Shown here piece after piece: positions 44,138 to 53,062 of a stretch of DNA of 64,000 nucleotides. Both the position numbers and the translations under genes were made by a program. The stretch is from G965207335 sp965222825 (GTDB taxonomy: Bacteria > Pseudomonadota > Gammaproteobacteria > PS1 > Pseudothioglobaceae). The stretch covers positions 1,240,001-1,304,000 of the forward strand of contig OZ244964.1 in NCBI GenBank assembly GCA_965222825.1, read 5' to 3'. The number at the start of each line of letters is the position of its first letter. The first letter of the stretch is position 1. The notes beneath the pieces are model-generated. The model was not told where the DNA came from and did no database searches. It saw nothing but the letters and a program-made list of their open reading frames with translations.

Positions 44138-44890
44138 ATGAAAGAAAATGAGTATTATACCTTCGCTAAAGTGCGTATAGTAATGGTTAATACCACAGAA
44201 GCGGGTAATATTGGTGCTAGTGCTAGGGCGTTAAAAAATATGTGTTTATCAAGACTATATTTAGTTAATCCTAGTAATTATCCATCAGCAGAAGCAACGG
44301 CAAGAGCAAGCGGTGCTGATGACATTTTAGCCAGTGCTAAGGTTTGTAATTCGTTAGCAGATGCTTTATTTGGCTGTAATTTAGTAATAGGTGCTAGTGC
44401 TAGGCAAAGAAGTATTAAATGGCAACAATTAGGCTTAGTCCAAAGCTGTGAACTAATAAAGAGTACTGTAATAAATGACAATAAGGCAGAAATAGCAGTA
44501 GTATTTGGCACAGAAAGCTCTGGACTTAACAATAATGAGCTTGATATGTGTCAAGTGCTAATGACTATTGCTGGTAATAAGGATTATTTTTCACTAAATG
44601 TATCGCAAGCGGTGCAAGTATTTAGTTATCAACTATATAACCAATTAATAAATACCAAGCCTACAACAAATAATGATAATAACTTAGCTAAATTTGAGGA
44701 TATAGAATATTTTTATCAACATTTAGAACAAATTTTAGTTAGTATAAATTATCCAAGCTCCAAAAAACCAATAACACTATTAATGCGAAGACTAAGAGCA
44801 ATTTTTAGCAAGGCTTTATTAAAACAAGACGAGTTAGCAATATTAAGAGGTATATTAAACGCCATAGAAAAATACAAGTCTAGTAAGTAA
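44138..44890 (+). CDS. trmJ: tRNA (cytidine/uridine-2'-O-)-methyltransferase
   Basis: SPOUT-family enzyme methylating position 32 of tRNA. N-terminal VMVNTTEAGNIGASARALKN, then LVIGASARQRSI, VFGTESSGLNNNEL (SAM knot) and SLNVSQAVQVFSYQLY. Length 250 aa is normal. In E. coli it precedes iscR; here an ICMT-like gene on the other strand follows. Confidence 0.95.
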   Translation: MKENEYYTFAKVRIVMVNTTEAGNIGASARALKNMCLSRLYLVNPSNYPSAEATARASGADDILASAKVCNSLADALFGCNLVIGASARQRSIKWQQLGLVQSCELIKSTVINDNKAEIAVVFGTESSGLNNNELDMCQVLMTIAGNKDYFSLNVSQAVQVFSYQLYNQLINTKPTTNNDNNLAKFEDIEYFYQHLEQILVSINYPSSKKPITLLMRRLRAIFSKALLKQDELAILRGILNAIEKYKSSK

Positions 44891-44899
44891 ATTCTGGCA

Positions 44900-45307
44900 T
44901 TAAAAAAACTTTCTGGTTCTACCTTTATAGATATAATATTCTAAAAATCTTTCATTTAAGTATTTTTCCTCTAAATTAGATTTTAGGTATAAATCAATAA
45001 TTAATATTATATAAACTGTTATTGCTATGTAGTTTATATTGCTAATTAGTAGTGCTAGGGTGAAAATAAAAATACTAGAATACATAGGGTGCCTAATATA
45101 TTTGTATATGCCATTTACAATTAAAATATGCCTATCTTTTAATTTTGGCAGAATACTAATATTCTTTATCCCCATATTAGCAAATGCTATTATTGCCACA
45201 ATAATAGCCACCAATACTAATAAATAAGATACTATATTAAAATTTTGCCAATTAGCATTAAATAGCAAGTAAATGATACTAATAAATTGCACTATTACAA
45301 ATAACAT
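44900..45307 (-). CDS. Isoprenylcysteine/phospholipid methyltransferase-like membrane protein
   Basis: Small integral membrane protein of 135 aa with about four hydrophobic segments. The C-terminal half has GIYKYIRHPMYSSIFIFTL and the final EEKYLNERFLEYYIYKGRTR, matching the SAM-binding part of the ICMT/PEMT superfamily. The substrate is unknown in bacteria; lipids or small thiols are possible. Confidence 0.85.
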   Translation of the reverse strand: MLFVIVQFISIIYLLFNANWQNFNIVSYLLVLVAIIVAIIAFANMGIKNISILPKLKDRHILIVNGIYKYIRHPMYSSIFIFTLALLISNINYIAITVYIILIIDLYLKSNLEEKYLNERFLEYYIYKGRTRKFF

Positions 45308-45402
45308 TTTCCCTAATAATTGTTATAATAAAATTTGTATTTTATAATAACATAATAGAGCATAGTTATAATTTTAGTGCTAAAAATGTTAAAATAAGTT
45401 TT

Positions 45403-46584
45403 ATGAAAAAATATGATATAGTTATAGTAGGCTCGGGACCTGTTGGACTCACTTTTGCTTTATCACTAGCAAATAGCAATCTTAGTATTTTATTGCTAGA
45501 AAAAGCACAGCTATCAACACTAGAAAACCCTAGAGATGATGGCAGAGAGATAGCATTAACACACGCTTCTGTGAATATTTTAGATAATATTGGAGTTTGG
45601 GAGTTAATAGATAGTAATGCTATTTCTTTTATCAAAAAAGCTAAAGTTTTTAATTATAAAGATAAAAAGCCACTAACATTTAGTGCTAATGATACTAAAT
45701 TAGAGGCACTGGGTTATTTGGTTGCTAATTATTTAATTCGTAAGGCATTATTCAAAAAAGTTAAAAATGCTAATAATATAACAGTGTTAGCGTCTTCTAG
45801 TGTAGAAGATATTCGTTATAACAAGAATTTTAATACTGTTTTATTAGCAAATGGCGATAGTATATCAGCACAACTATTAGTAGCAGCTGATAGCCGTATA
45901 TCTAATATGCGTAGCAAAGCTGGCATTAACGCCAAGGTATTAGATTTTAAAAAACATATGCTAGTAGCAAGAATGTCGCATACCAAGAAGCACAATAATA
46001 TTGCCCTAGAATGTTTTAATTATGAAAATACTTTAGCACTATTACCTATGGTTGGTAGGATGTCTTCTATGGTGCTAACTCTTACAGAAGATGATATGAG
46101 GTGTGTTAAAAATTTAAACGATATTCAATTTAATGATTATATTAGCACCAAATTTGATATGGGAGATATGAAGTTAGTGGGAAGCAGACATTATTATCCT
46201 TTGATAGGGACAATAGCAGATAAATTTATAAATAATAGATTTGCACTAATTGGCGATTCTGCTGTAGGAATGCACCCTGTTACTGCACATGGCTTTAATT
46301 TAGCATTAAGAGGGCAAAATATTCTAGCACAAGAAATTATAAAAGCAAATACTGTTGATATGGATATAGGTAATAATTTTGTGCTTAATCAATATAATAA
46401 TAGACAGATAAGCGTTGCAAGAATTATGTATTTTGGCACTAATAGTGTTGTATCTTTGTTTACTAGCAATAAAACTGTATTAAAACCATTTAGAAGTATG
46501 GCATTAAAATTAGCACAAAATTTACCACCTGTGCATTATTTTATTAACAAGCACCTAACACAAAGCAATAATGAATTTAGTTAA
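45403..46584 (+). CDS. ubiM: FAD-dependent ubiquinone-biosynthesis hydroxylase (UbiM-like)
   Basis: Aromatic-ring hydroxylase of ubiquinone synthesis. FAD motif VGSGPVGLTFALSLANSN at the N-terminus, the DG motif VAADSRISNMR, and the second FAD motif FALIGDSAVGMHPVTAHGFN. The HPVTAHGFN form, in place of the HPIAGQG of UbiH/UbiF, points to UbiM. Length 393 aa is normal. Specificity within the Ubi hydroxylase group is the uncertain part. It overlaps pdxH by 14 bp. Confidence 0.82.
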   Translation: MKKYDIVIVGSGPVGLTFALSLANSNLSILLLEKAQLSTLENPRDDGREIALTHASVNILDNIGVWELIDSNAISFIKKAKVFNYKDKKPLTFSANDTKLEALGYLVANYLIRKALFKKVKNANNITVLASSSVEDIRYNKNFNTVLLANGDSISAQLLVAADSRISNMRSKAGINAKVLDFKKHMLVARMSHTKKHNNIALECFNYENTLALLPMVGRMSSMVLTLTEDDMRCVKNLNDIQFNDYISTKFDMGDMKLVGSRHYYPLIGTIADKFINNRFALIGDSAVGMHPVTAHGFNLALRGQNILAQEIIKANTVDMDIGNNFVLNQYNNRQISVARIMYFGTNSVVSLFTSNKTVLKPFRSMALKLAQNLPPVHYFINKHLTQSNNEFS

Positions 46585-47206
46585 TCTTCGTAAGGATTAT
46601 AATGGAGTTCATCTAAATAGGGCTAATTTATTGAATAATCCTTTTGAGCAATTTGAACTATGGATAAATGATGCTAAAAAAGTAATTAAAATACCTAATG
46701 CTATGAGCTTGGCTACTTGTGATATAATAGGTCAAGTAAGTATTCGCACTGTTTTATTGCAGTATTTTAGTCAAAAAGATGGTCTTGTATTTTTTACTAA
46801 TTATAATAGTTTAAAAGCTAGGCAAATTAAACAAAATAATCAAATTGCCTTGTCCTTTAATTGGCTTGAATTAGAACGCCAAGTTAATATAATAGCCAGT
46901 GCTAAAAAAATATCAAAACAAGAATCAACACAATATTTTAAAACTAGGTCAAAAACTAGCCAACTTAGTGCTTGGGCATCAAAACAAAGCGAGGTGCTAA
47001 CATCGAGGGCAGAGTTAGAAACTAATTACCAAACTATTAGCAATAAATTTATCAATAAAAGTGTAGCATTACCAGATTTTTGGGGTGGATATAGGGCATT
47101 ACCTAGTAGTATAGAGTTTTGGCAAGGAAGACTGGGAAGATTACACGATAGATTTATTTATAAAAAACAAGATAATAAATGGATTATTAGTCGTTTAGCA
47201 CCATAA
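46571..47206 (+). CDS. pdxH: Pyridoxamine 5'-phosphate oxidase
   Basis: FMN enzyme forming PLP from pyridoxine or pyridoxamine phosphate. Motifs: NAMSLATCDIIGQVSIRTVL, FFTNYNSLKARQI (FMN), FNWLELERQVNI, and the C-terminal PSSIEFWQGRLGRLHDR signature with the FMN/PLP Arg. Length 211 aa is normal. It shares a transcript with the ubiM-like gene. Confidence 0.96.
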   Translation: MNLVNLRKDYNGVHLNRANLLNNPFEQFELWINDAKKVIKIPNAMSLATCDIIGQVSIRTVLLQYFSQKDGLVFFTNYNSLKARQIKQNNQIALSFNWLELERQVNIIASAKKISKQESTQYFKTRSKTSQLSAWASKQSEVLTSRAELETNYQTISNKFINKSVALPDFWGGYRALPSSIEFWQGRLGRLHDRFIYKKQDNKWIISRLAP

Positions 47207-47293
47207 AAATTAGATTTAAAATTTTGTATTTATTTTTGGTATAAAATTAATATTCGGTAAATTTAATTAAGTGGTCTCTAATAGGAGAAAAAA

Positions 47294-47578
47294 ATGGCAA
47301 ATGAAGGTTATCACGAACCAATCAATGAACTATCTGATGAAACCAGAGATATGCATAGAGCAATTACCTCTCTAATGGAAGAATTAGAAGCAATAGATTG
47401 GTATAATCAAAGAGTTGATGCGTGTAAAGACAATGAGTTAAAGGCAATTTTAGCTCATAATAGAGACGAAGAAAAAGAACACGCAGCAATGGTTCTTGAA
47501 TGGATAAGAAGAAAAGACGCTGTGCTTGACAAAGAGCTAAGGGATTATCTATTTAGTAAAAAACCAATAGCTCACTGA
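47294..47578 (+). CDS. Encapsulated-ferritin-like protein (EncFtn) without cargo tail
   Basis: A 94-aa helical protein that matches the EncFtn core: LSDETRDMHRAITSLMEELE, DWYNQRVDACKDNELKAILA, and HNRDEEKEHAAMVLEW. The iron-site residues of the characterised R. rubrum protein are kept (Glu30, Glu60, His63, Trp36 here). EncFtn forms ring-shaped decamers with ferroxidase activity inside encapsulin shells. Here the protein ends at KKPIAH with no C-terminal cargo-loading peptide, and no encapsulin gene is next to it. AGGAG lies 7 bases before the ATG. Probably iron oxidation or storage, with a shell elsewhere or none. Confidence 0.9.
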   Translation: MANEGYHEPINELSDETRDMHRAITSLMEELEAIDWYNQRVDACKDNELKAILAHNRDEEKEHAAMVLEWIRRKDAVLDKELRDYLFSKKPIAH

Positions 47579-47609
47579 TTACACTGCACATGAGTTAGAA
47601 CAGGTCTTG

Positions 47610-47644
47610 CCTGTTCTTGGAAGCCCGGCGTCGAAGTTTGGTTG
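47610..47644 (+). repeat. Dispersed GC-rich intergenic repeat (copy 2)
   Basis: CTTGGAAGCCCGGCGTCGAA followed by GTTTGGTTG. This copy lacks the GTTGTTAGA segment present in the other two and shares the ACTTTGGTT-like end with copy 1. Confidence 0.65.
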
Positions 47645-47728
47645 CTAGGTTTCTGATTTTAGCTATCTATTTAAAATATAAAAGGTGTATTTAAGAAGCA
47701 GCACACGCAGATGCAATTCAAAAGTCTA

Positions 47729-47803
47729 ACAACCTACCAAGTCTGACAATAACGATGTTCAACCTCTGATAGGTTGAACCTCTATAAGTAAAAAGTAGGT
47801 TGT
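47729..47803. repeat. Nested inverted repeat in the encFtn-guaB gap
   Basis: Outer arms ACAACCTAC (47729-47737) and GTAGGTTGT (47795-47803) enclose a perfect hairpin, GTTCAACCT (47757-47765), loop CTGAT, AGGTTGAAC (47771-47779). Same design as 6660-6729, with different sequence. Confidence 0.65.
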
Positions 47804-47850
47804 AATACAAATATTAGTTAGTTTAATTTTTGTTAGCGTGTGGAGTAAAC

Positions 47851-47895
47851 CCTGCTTGTTCTTGGAAGTTGTTAGAAGCCCGGCGTCTAATCTTG
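47851..47895 (+). repeat. Dispersed GC-rich intergenic repeat (copy 3)
   Basis: TTGTTAGAAGCCCGGCGTCT preceded by TGCTTGTTCTTGGAAG. Best match to copy 1 (11403-11445, reverse strand); 210 bp downstream of copy 2. Confidence 0.65.
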
Positions 47896-47924
47896 TATCT
47901 TTCCTGTTCCAAGTAGTAAATATT

Positions 47925-49391
47925 TTATTTATGATAGTTTGGTGCTTCTTTGGTTATGCTAACATCGTGAACATGGGATTCTAATATTCCAGCACTAGTT
48001 ATTTGCACAAATTGGACTTTATTACGCATATCTGCTAAATTAGCACAACCAGTATAGCCCATAGCAGAGTGCACGCCTCCTACCATTTGCTGAATTATTG
48101 CTCTAACTGGTCCTTTAAATGGCACTCTACCTTCTATACCTTCTGGAACTAATTTATCGCTGTTATTATCAGATTGAAAATATCTATCAGACGAGCCATG
48201 TAGCTTATTCATAGCACCTATAGAGCCCATACCCCTGTATGATTTATATGATCTACCTTGATATAGCTCTATTTCTCCCGGGGTTTCTTCTGTGCCTGCT
48301 AGTAAACTCCCTAACATTACTGTATGAGCACCAGCTGCAAATGCTTTTGATATATCTCCAGAATAACGAATACCACCATCTGCTATAACTTTGATATTAC
48401 TATTTTTTAGTGCATTAGATACTTCTACAATTGCTGATATTTGAGGCATACCAACACCAGTTATAATTCTTGTTGTGCAAATACTACCTGGACCTATACC
48501 AACTTTTATAGCATCAGCACCAACTTCTTTTAGTGCCAGTGCAGCTTCTCTAGTGGCAATATTACCAGCAATTATTTGTAAGTCTGGATATTGTTGTTTA
48601 GTTTTCTTAACTCTATCTATTACTTGTTGTGAATGTCCGTGTGCGGTATCAATTGTTATAATATCAACACCTGCTCTAACTAAAGTTTTAATTCTATCAT
48701 CAGTATCAGCACCAACACCAACACTAGCTCCTACCATTAGTCTTTCTTGTTTATCCTTAGTTGCATTTGGAAAATTAGATGATTGTAATATATCACGAAC
48801 AGTTATCATACCAGTTAGTTCAAATTTATTATTGACTACTAAAACTCTCTCAATTTTGTGTTTGTGTAATAATCTTTTAACCTCTTCATCACTGGTATTT
48901 TCTTTGACTGTTATTAGATTTTTTTTCTTAGTCATACTTTTAGTTATTAGATTATTAAAATTTGTCTCAAATCTAACATCTCTACTGGTTATTAAACCAA
49001 ACAATTTATCATTATCATCAACAACAGGTAGTGCTGATATACCGTGCTCTTTTTGTAGTGATATAACATCAGCTATAGTTGCTGTTATATTTATGGTAAT
49101 TGGGTCTCTAATAATATTACTTTCATAGCGTTTTACAGTGGTTACTTCTTTTGCTTGCTCACTTATTGACATATTTTTATGAATTATGCCTATCCCACCT
49201 TCTTTTGCCATTACTATAGCCAGCTTAGATTCTGTTACTGTATCCATAGCAGCAGATAAAAAAGGAGTATTCAGGCTTATATTTGCGGTTAGAGGAGATT
49301 TTAGTATCGCATCCTTAGGCAAAACCTTAGAGTGAGCAGGTAATAATAAAACATCGTCAAAGGTTAATCCGTATTTGCTAAATTTATTCAT
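47925..49391 (-). CDS. guaB: Inosine-5'-monophosphate dehydrogenase
   Basis: NAD-dependent oxidation of IMP to XMP, the entry to guanine nucleotides. I start at ATG 49389-49391 (MNKFSKYGLTFDDVLLLPA), since the upstream 41 codons of the open frame overlap the next gene and show no similarity. Two CBS domains lie at about residues 95-205. The catalytic Cys is in VGIGPGSICTTRIITGVG; the flap has YRGMGSIGAM. Length 488 aa equals E. coli. No guaA follows in the window. Confidence 0.97.
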   Translation of the reverse strand: MNKFSKYGLTFDDVLLLPAHSKVLPKDAILKSPLTANISLNTPFLSAAMDTVTESKLAIVMAKEGGIGIIHKNMSISEQAKEVTTVKRYESNIIRDPITINITATIADVISLQKEHGISALPVVDDNDKLFGLITSRDVRFETNFNNLITKSMTKKKNLITVKENTSDEEVKRLLHKHKIERVLVVNNKFELTGMITVRDILQSSNFPNATKDKQERLMVGASVGVGADTDDRIKTLVRAGVDIITIDTAHGHSQQVIDRVKKTKQQYPDLQIIAGNIATREAALALKEVGADAIKVGIGPGSICTTRIITGVGMPQISAIVEVSNALKNSNIKVIADGGIRYSGDISKAFAAGAHTVMLGSLLAGTEETPGEIELYQGRSYKSYRGMGSIGAMNKLHGSSDRYFQSDNNSDKLVPEGIEGRVPFKGPVRAIIQQMVGGVHSAMGYTGCANLADMRNKVQFVQITSAGILESHVHDVSITKEAPNYHK

Positions 49392-49425
49392 TTTAGTAAG
49401 AAGTAAATAGTTATGTTTTTTATTG

Positions 49426-50082
49426 CTAATAATATTTTTTCTTATTTTTCTTATTAAAAATATTAACCAATAATGTTCCCAATATAACACCAAATGCAAA
49501 AACCAATGAGCCAACTATAAACCAATTTCTATTACTTTGGTCAGTATTATAGGTATTATTTTTTTCTAAAATTTGTATTTTACTATTTAGTTGTAGAATT
49601 TTACTATTTAGTTGCTGATTTTCGTGCTCTATTTGCAAAGAATTTTCATAAGTTTGCTCAATATATTTTATTTTAGAGTTAGTTTTGGCTTGTTCTATGG
49701 CTAAATTTTTATATCTAATTTGATTTTCTTGTAGGGTTTTTTCTACTTTTTTAAGGTGCTCTGTTTGTTGTTGGTATTTTATAACATTAGCATTATATAT
49801 ATTATTTAACTCTATTAACTTTAAAATAGCAGGCTCATCATTTATTAGGTATCTTGAACTTATCCAGCCGATTAAACCATTATTTGTTTTTATTTGTGTC
49901 CAGCCTGTTTTGGTATTTTTTAATAATTCTAATTGCTCCCCTGATGGCAACATTTTTAAAATTGGACTACGACTATTACTTTCAACTCTAATTGGTATTT
50001 CTACCTGATCGCTAACATAAACAGTAGATTTTGCTAGTAATATATTTGGCAGTAGTAAAAATATTAGTATAATTTTAGACAT
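49426..50082 (-). CDS. SH3b-domain, coiled-coil membrane protein (YgiM/TIGR04211 type)
   Basis: A signal peptide at about residues 1-17, a bacterial SH3 domain at 20-85 (VESNSRSPILKMLPSGEQLE, WTQIKTNNGLIGWISSRYL), a coiled coil at about 100-180 (Gln/Asn/Lys-rich), and a C-terminal transmembrane helix (IVGSLVFAFGVILGTLLV) with a basic tail. This order matches the TIGR04211 family, of unknown role in the cell envelope. Length 218 aa is normal. It lies 9 bp after valS. Confidence 0.85.
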   Translation of the reverse strand: MSKIILIFLLLPNILLAKSTVYVSDQVEIPIRVESNSRSPILKMLPSGEQLELLKNTKTGWTQIKTNNGLIGWISSRYLINDEPAILKLIELNNIYNANVIKYQQQTEHLKKVEKTLQENQIRYKNLAIEQAKTNSKIKYIEQTYENSLQIEHENQQLNSKILQLNSKIQILEKNNTYNTDQSNRNWFIVGSLVFAFGVILGTLLVNIFNKKNKKKYY

Positions 50083-50091
50083 TATATAACG

Positions 50092-52914
50092 CTAATTTAG
50101 TTGGCTAATTTTATCATATTCTGTGCTTAAATTTGATAGTTTTTTGTTAGTTTGTTCTAGTTTTTGTTGTTCTTTTTGGATAATATCATTAGGAGCATTG
50201 TTGATAAATTTAGTATTATTTAATTTATTATTAAATTGTTGCCTTTGTTTTTCTAATTTAGTTATTTCTTTTTGTAATCTATTTAGTTCCTTGTCTTTAT
50301 CTATTAGCCCAGATAATGGAATTAGTATTTTTGTCTCGCCGATTAGTGCTGTTGCGGACTCGGGATATTGTTGGTTTTTGTCTAGTAATTCTATATTACT
50401 TATTTTGGTAATATTTTTTATTAACTGCTGGTATTTTACTAATAGTATTTCATCAGTAGTATTATATTGATACAATAGACAATTTAGTTTCTTATTAGGT
50501 GCTATATTCATTTCACCTCTAATTTGTCTAATTCCCAAAATAAACTCTTGTATCCAATTAATATCTACCGTTGCAGTTGTTTCTTTATAATTTTTGTTGT
50601 ATGTTGGATATTTAGTTTTACTGAGAGTTTTATTATTAGTATTAGTTAGTTTATTGCACTCACTAAATATTTCCTCAGTAATAAATGGAATTATTGGATG
50701 CAATAATTTTAGTATTTCATTAAGCACACTAAATAAAGTTTTTTGAGTGCCAATTTTAGTGTCTTCTTGTGCTAATAGTGTTTTAGCAAATTCTAAATAC
50801 CAATTACAATAATCATGCCAAACAAAGTCGTATAAAACTTGTGCCATTAAATCAAAACGATACTCATCTATATGTTTTTTATTAGTTTTAATTACAATAT
50901 GTAATTTAGCAAGTAGCCATTTATCAATATCTGATAATTCGCTATTAGTATCACTATTAATAATATTAGACTCAACATTCAGCAACACAAACCTTGAGGC
51001 ATTCCACAATTTATTGCAAAAATTTCTATAACCAGCAACCCTTGACAAACTAAATTTAATATCCCTACCAAAAGATGCCAGAGCACTAAATGTCATCCTC
51101 ATAGCATCAACTCCAAATGCTGGTATGCCATTTGGAAATGTTTGTTTAGTATTTTTGATAATTTTATCTCTCATTTGAGGTTGCATTAAGCCATAAACTC
51201 TTTTTTTAATAAGATCATCAAGGCTAATGCCATCAATTATATCTATTGGGTCAATAACATTGCCCTTAGACTTTGACATTTTTTGACCATTATTATCGCG
51301 AATTAAACCAGTTATATAAATATCTTTAAAAGGAATTTTGCCACTAAATTTAAGTCCAAACATTATCATTCTAGCTACCCAAAAGAAAATAATATCAAAA
51401 CCAGTTACTAAAACGCTAGTTGGGTAAAAATGCGATAATTCTGGGGTCTTTTCGGGCCAACCAAGAGTAGAAAATGGCCATAATGCAGATGAAAACCAAG
51501 TATCTAGCACATCATTATCTTGGATGAGATTACCGTTACTACCTTTTTGCATTGCTTGTTTTTGTGCTTCTTGTTGTGTATTAGCAACAAAAATATTACC
51601 ATTTTCATCATACCAAGCTGGTATTCTATGTCCCCAAATTATTTGCCTTGATATACACCAATCTTGGATATTGTCCATCCAGTTAAAATATGTTTTTTGC
51701 CAATTACTAGGCACAAATCTAATATCATTATTTTTTACCGCATCTATGGCTGGTTTTGCAAGTGGGGCTATTTTTACAAACCATTGGTCGGTTAAATAAG
51801 GTTCTAATATGCTACCTGAGCGGTCGCCTCTGGGCACTTTTAAGGTATGAGGCTCAATTTTAGTAAGTAATTTTGCTTTTTTTAAATCAGCAATAATCTG
51901 TTTTCTTGCCACAAATCTATCTAGTCCACAATATTTTTCTACAATAAAATCTACACTATTCTTATTAGTTAAATTAGTAGTAGATGATAAATCATTAGCC
52001 AGATTTGATTTTATTTTAGCCTCTGAGGTAAATATATTAATAATATCTAAATTATGGCGTTTGCCCATTTCATAGTCATTAAAATCATGGGCAGGGGTAA
52101 TTTTTACACACCCTGTGCCAAAGGTTTTATCAACATATTCATCTGCAATAATAGGTATAGTACGATTAGTTAGTGGCAGTTTAATCTTCCTGCCAATTAA
52201 GTGTCTATAACGATTATCATCAGGGTGCACAGCAACTGCACTATCACCTAGCATAGTCTCAGGTCTCGTAGTTGCTACAATAACCACTTCATCACTATTG
52301 TTAATAGGGTATTTAATATGCCATAAAAAACCTTTTTCTTCTTTATTTACAACTTCTAAATCAGATACTGCTGTTTTTAGCACAGGGTCCCAATTAACAA
52401 GGCGTTTACCACGATAAATTAAACCCTCATTATAAAGGTCAATGAAAACTTTATTTACCGCCCTAGATAAGTCCTCATCCATAGTAAATTTTTCTCTACT
52501 CCAATCAACTGATACACCAAGCCTACGCATTTGCTCACTAATAGTGCCACCTGATTCTTGCTTCCATTGCCAGATTTTTTTAATAAACTCCTCTCTTGAT
52601 AAATTATTTTTATTGATATTTTGCTCATTTAATTGTCGCTCTACTACCATTTGTGTTGCTATGCCAGCATGGTCTGTGCCCGGTTGCCATAGTGTTTGTT
52701 TGCCAGACATTCTATGGTGCCTAGTAAGAATGTCCATAATAGTATGCTGGAATGCATGTCCCATATGTAGGCTACCTGTAACATTAGGAGGCGGTAGCAT
52801 TATACAATAATTATTTTTTGGCAAATTATTATATTTTGGCGAAAAATAGTTATTTTCATCCCATAGTTTGCGGTATTTAATTTCAATTTTTTTTGGATTA
52901 TATGTTTTATCCAT
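50092..52914 (-). CDS. valS: Valyl-tRNA synthetase
   Basis: Class I aminoacyl-tRNA synthetase. HIGH-type motif PPPNVTGSLHMGHAFQ, editing-domain TTRPETMLGDSAVAVHPDD, KMSKSKGN for ATP binding, and the C-terminal coiled coil (about residues 870-940) that is specific to ValRS. Length 940 aa is normal (E. coli 951). The SH3-domain gene follows in the same direction. Confidence 0.97.
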   Translation of the reverse strand: MDKTYNPKKIEIKYRKLWDENNYFSPKYNNLPKNNYCIMLPPPNVTGSLHMGHAFQHTIMDILTRHHRMSGKQTLWQPGTDHAGIATQMVVERQLNEQNINKNNLSREEFIKKIWQWKQESGGTISEQMRRLGVSVDWSREKFTMDEDLSRAVNKVFIDLYNEGLIYRGKRLVNWDPVLKTAVSDLEVVNKEEKGFLWHIKYPINNSDEVVIVATTRPETMLGDSAVAVHPDDNRYRHLIGRKIKLPLTNRTIPIIADEYVDKTFGTGCVKITPAHDFNDYEMGKRHNLDIINIFTSEAKIKSNLANDLSSTTNLTNKNSVDFIVEKYCGLDRFVARKQIIADLKKAKLLTKIEPHTLKVPRGDRSGSILEPYLTDQWFVKIAPLAKPAIDAVKNNDIRFVPSNWQKTYFNWMDNIQDWCISRQIIWGHRIPAWYDENGNIFVANTQQEAQKQAMQKGSNGNLIQDNDVLDTWFSSALWPFSTLGWPEKTPELSHFYPTSVLVTGFDIIFFWVARMIMFGLKFSGKIPFKDIYITGLIRDNNGQKMSKSKGNVIDPIDIIDGISLDDLIKKRVYGLMQPQMRDKIIKNTKQTFPNGIPAFGVDAMRMTFSALASFGRDIKFSLSRVAGYRNFCNKLWNASRFVLLNVESNIINSDTNSELSDIDKWLLAKLHIVIKTNKKHIDEYRFDLMAQVLYDFVWHDYCNWYLEFAKTLLAQEDTKIGTQKTLFSVLNEILKLLHPIIPFITEEIFSECNKLTNTNNKTLSKTKYPTYNKNYKETTATVDINWIQEFILGIRQIRGEMNIAPNKKLNCLLYQYNTTDEILLVKYQQLIKNITKISNIELLDKNQQYPESATALIGETKILIPLSGLIDKDKELNRLQKEITKLEKQRQQFNNKLNNTKFINNAPNDIIQKEQQKLEQTNKKLSNLSTEYDKISQLN

Positions 52915-53029
52915 TTATGCTAAGAATATTAAATGCTATGTATTATACTTTTAAAAAAGCCTTTGTTTAGGGGTAAAAAATAGAAAATAATCTATGTAAA
53001 TGATTGGCTAATTTAAATTTTTAATTGTG

Positions 53030-53035
53030 TATAAT
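53030..53035 (+). promoter_or_regulatory. Possible -10 element of the adhesin-secretion locus
   Basis: TATAAT at 53030-53035, 27 bp before the channel-protein start, in the 148-bp gap divergent from valS. No well-spaced -35 is evident (TTGGCT lies 20 bp upstream). Confidence 0.35.
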
Positions 53036-53062
53036 GTATTAAATTATAAAATTTGACTTGTT

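Larger units (their letters stand above)
47579..47924. other. 346-bp intergenic region with dispersed repeats and hairpins
   Basis: No gene. The stretch holds two copies of the GCCCGGCGTC repeat, a GAACAG-N7-CTGTTC palindrome at 47598-47616 and a nested inverted repeat at 47729-47803. It separates the ferritin-like gene from convergent guaB. Confidence 0.6.
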
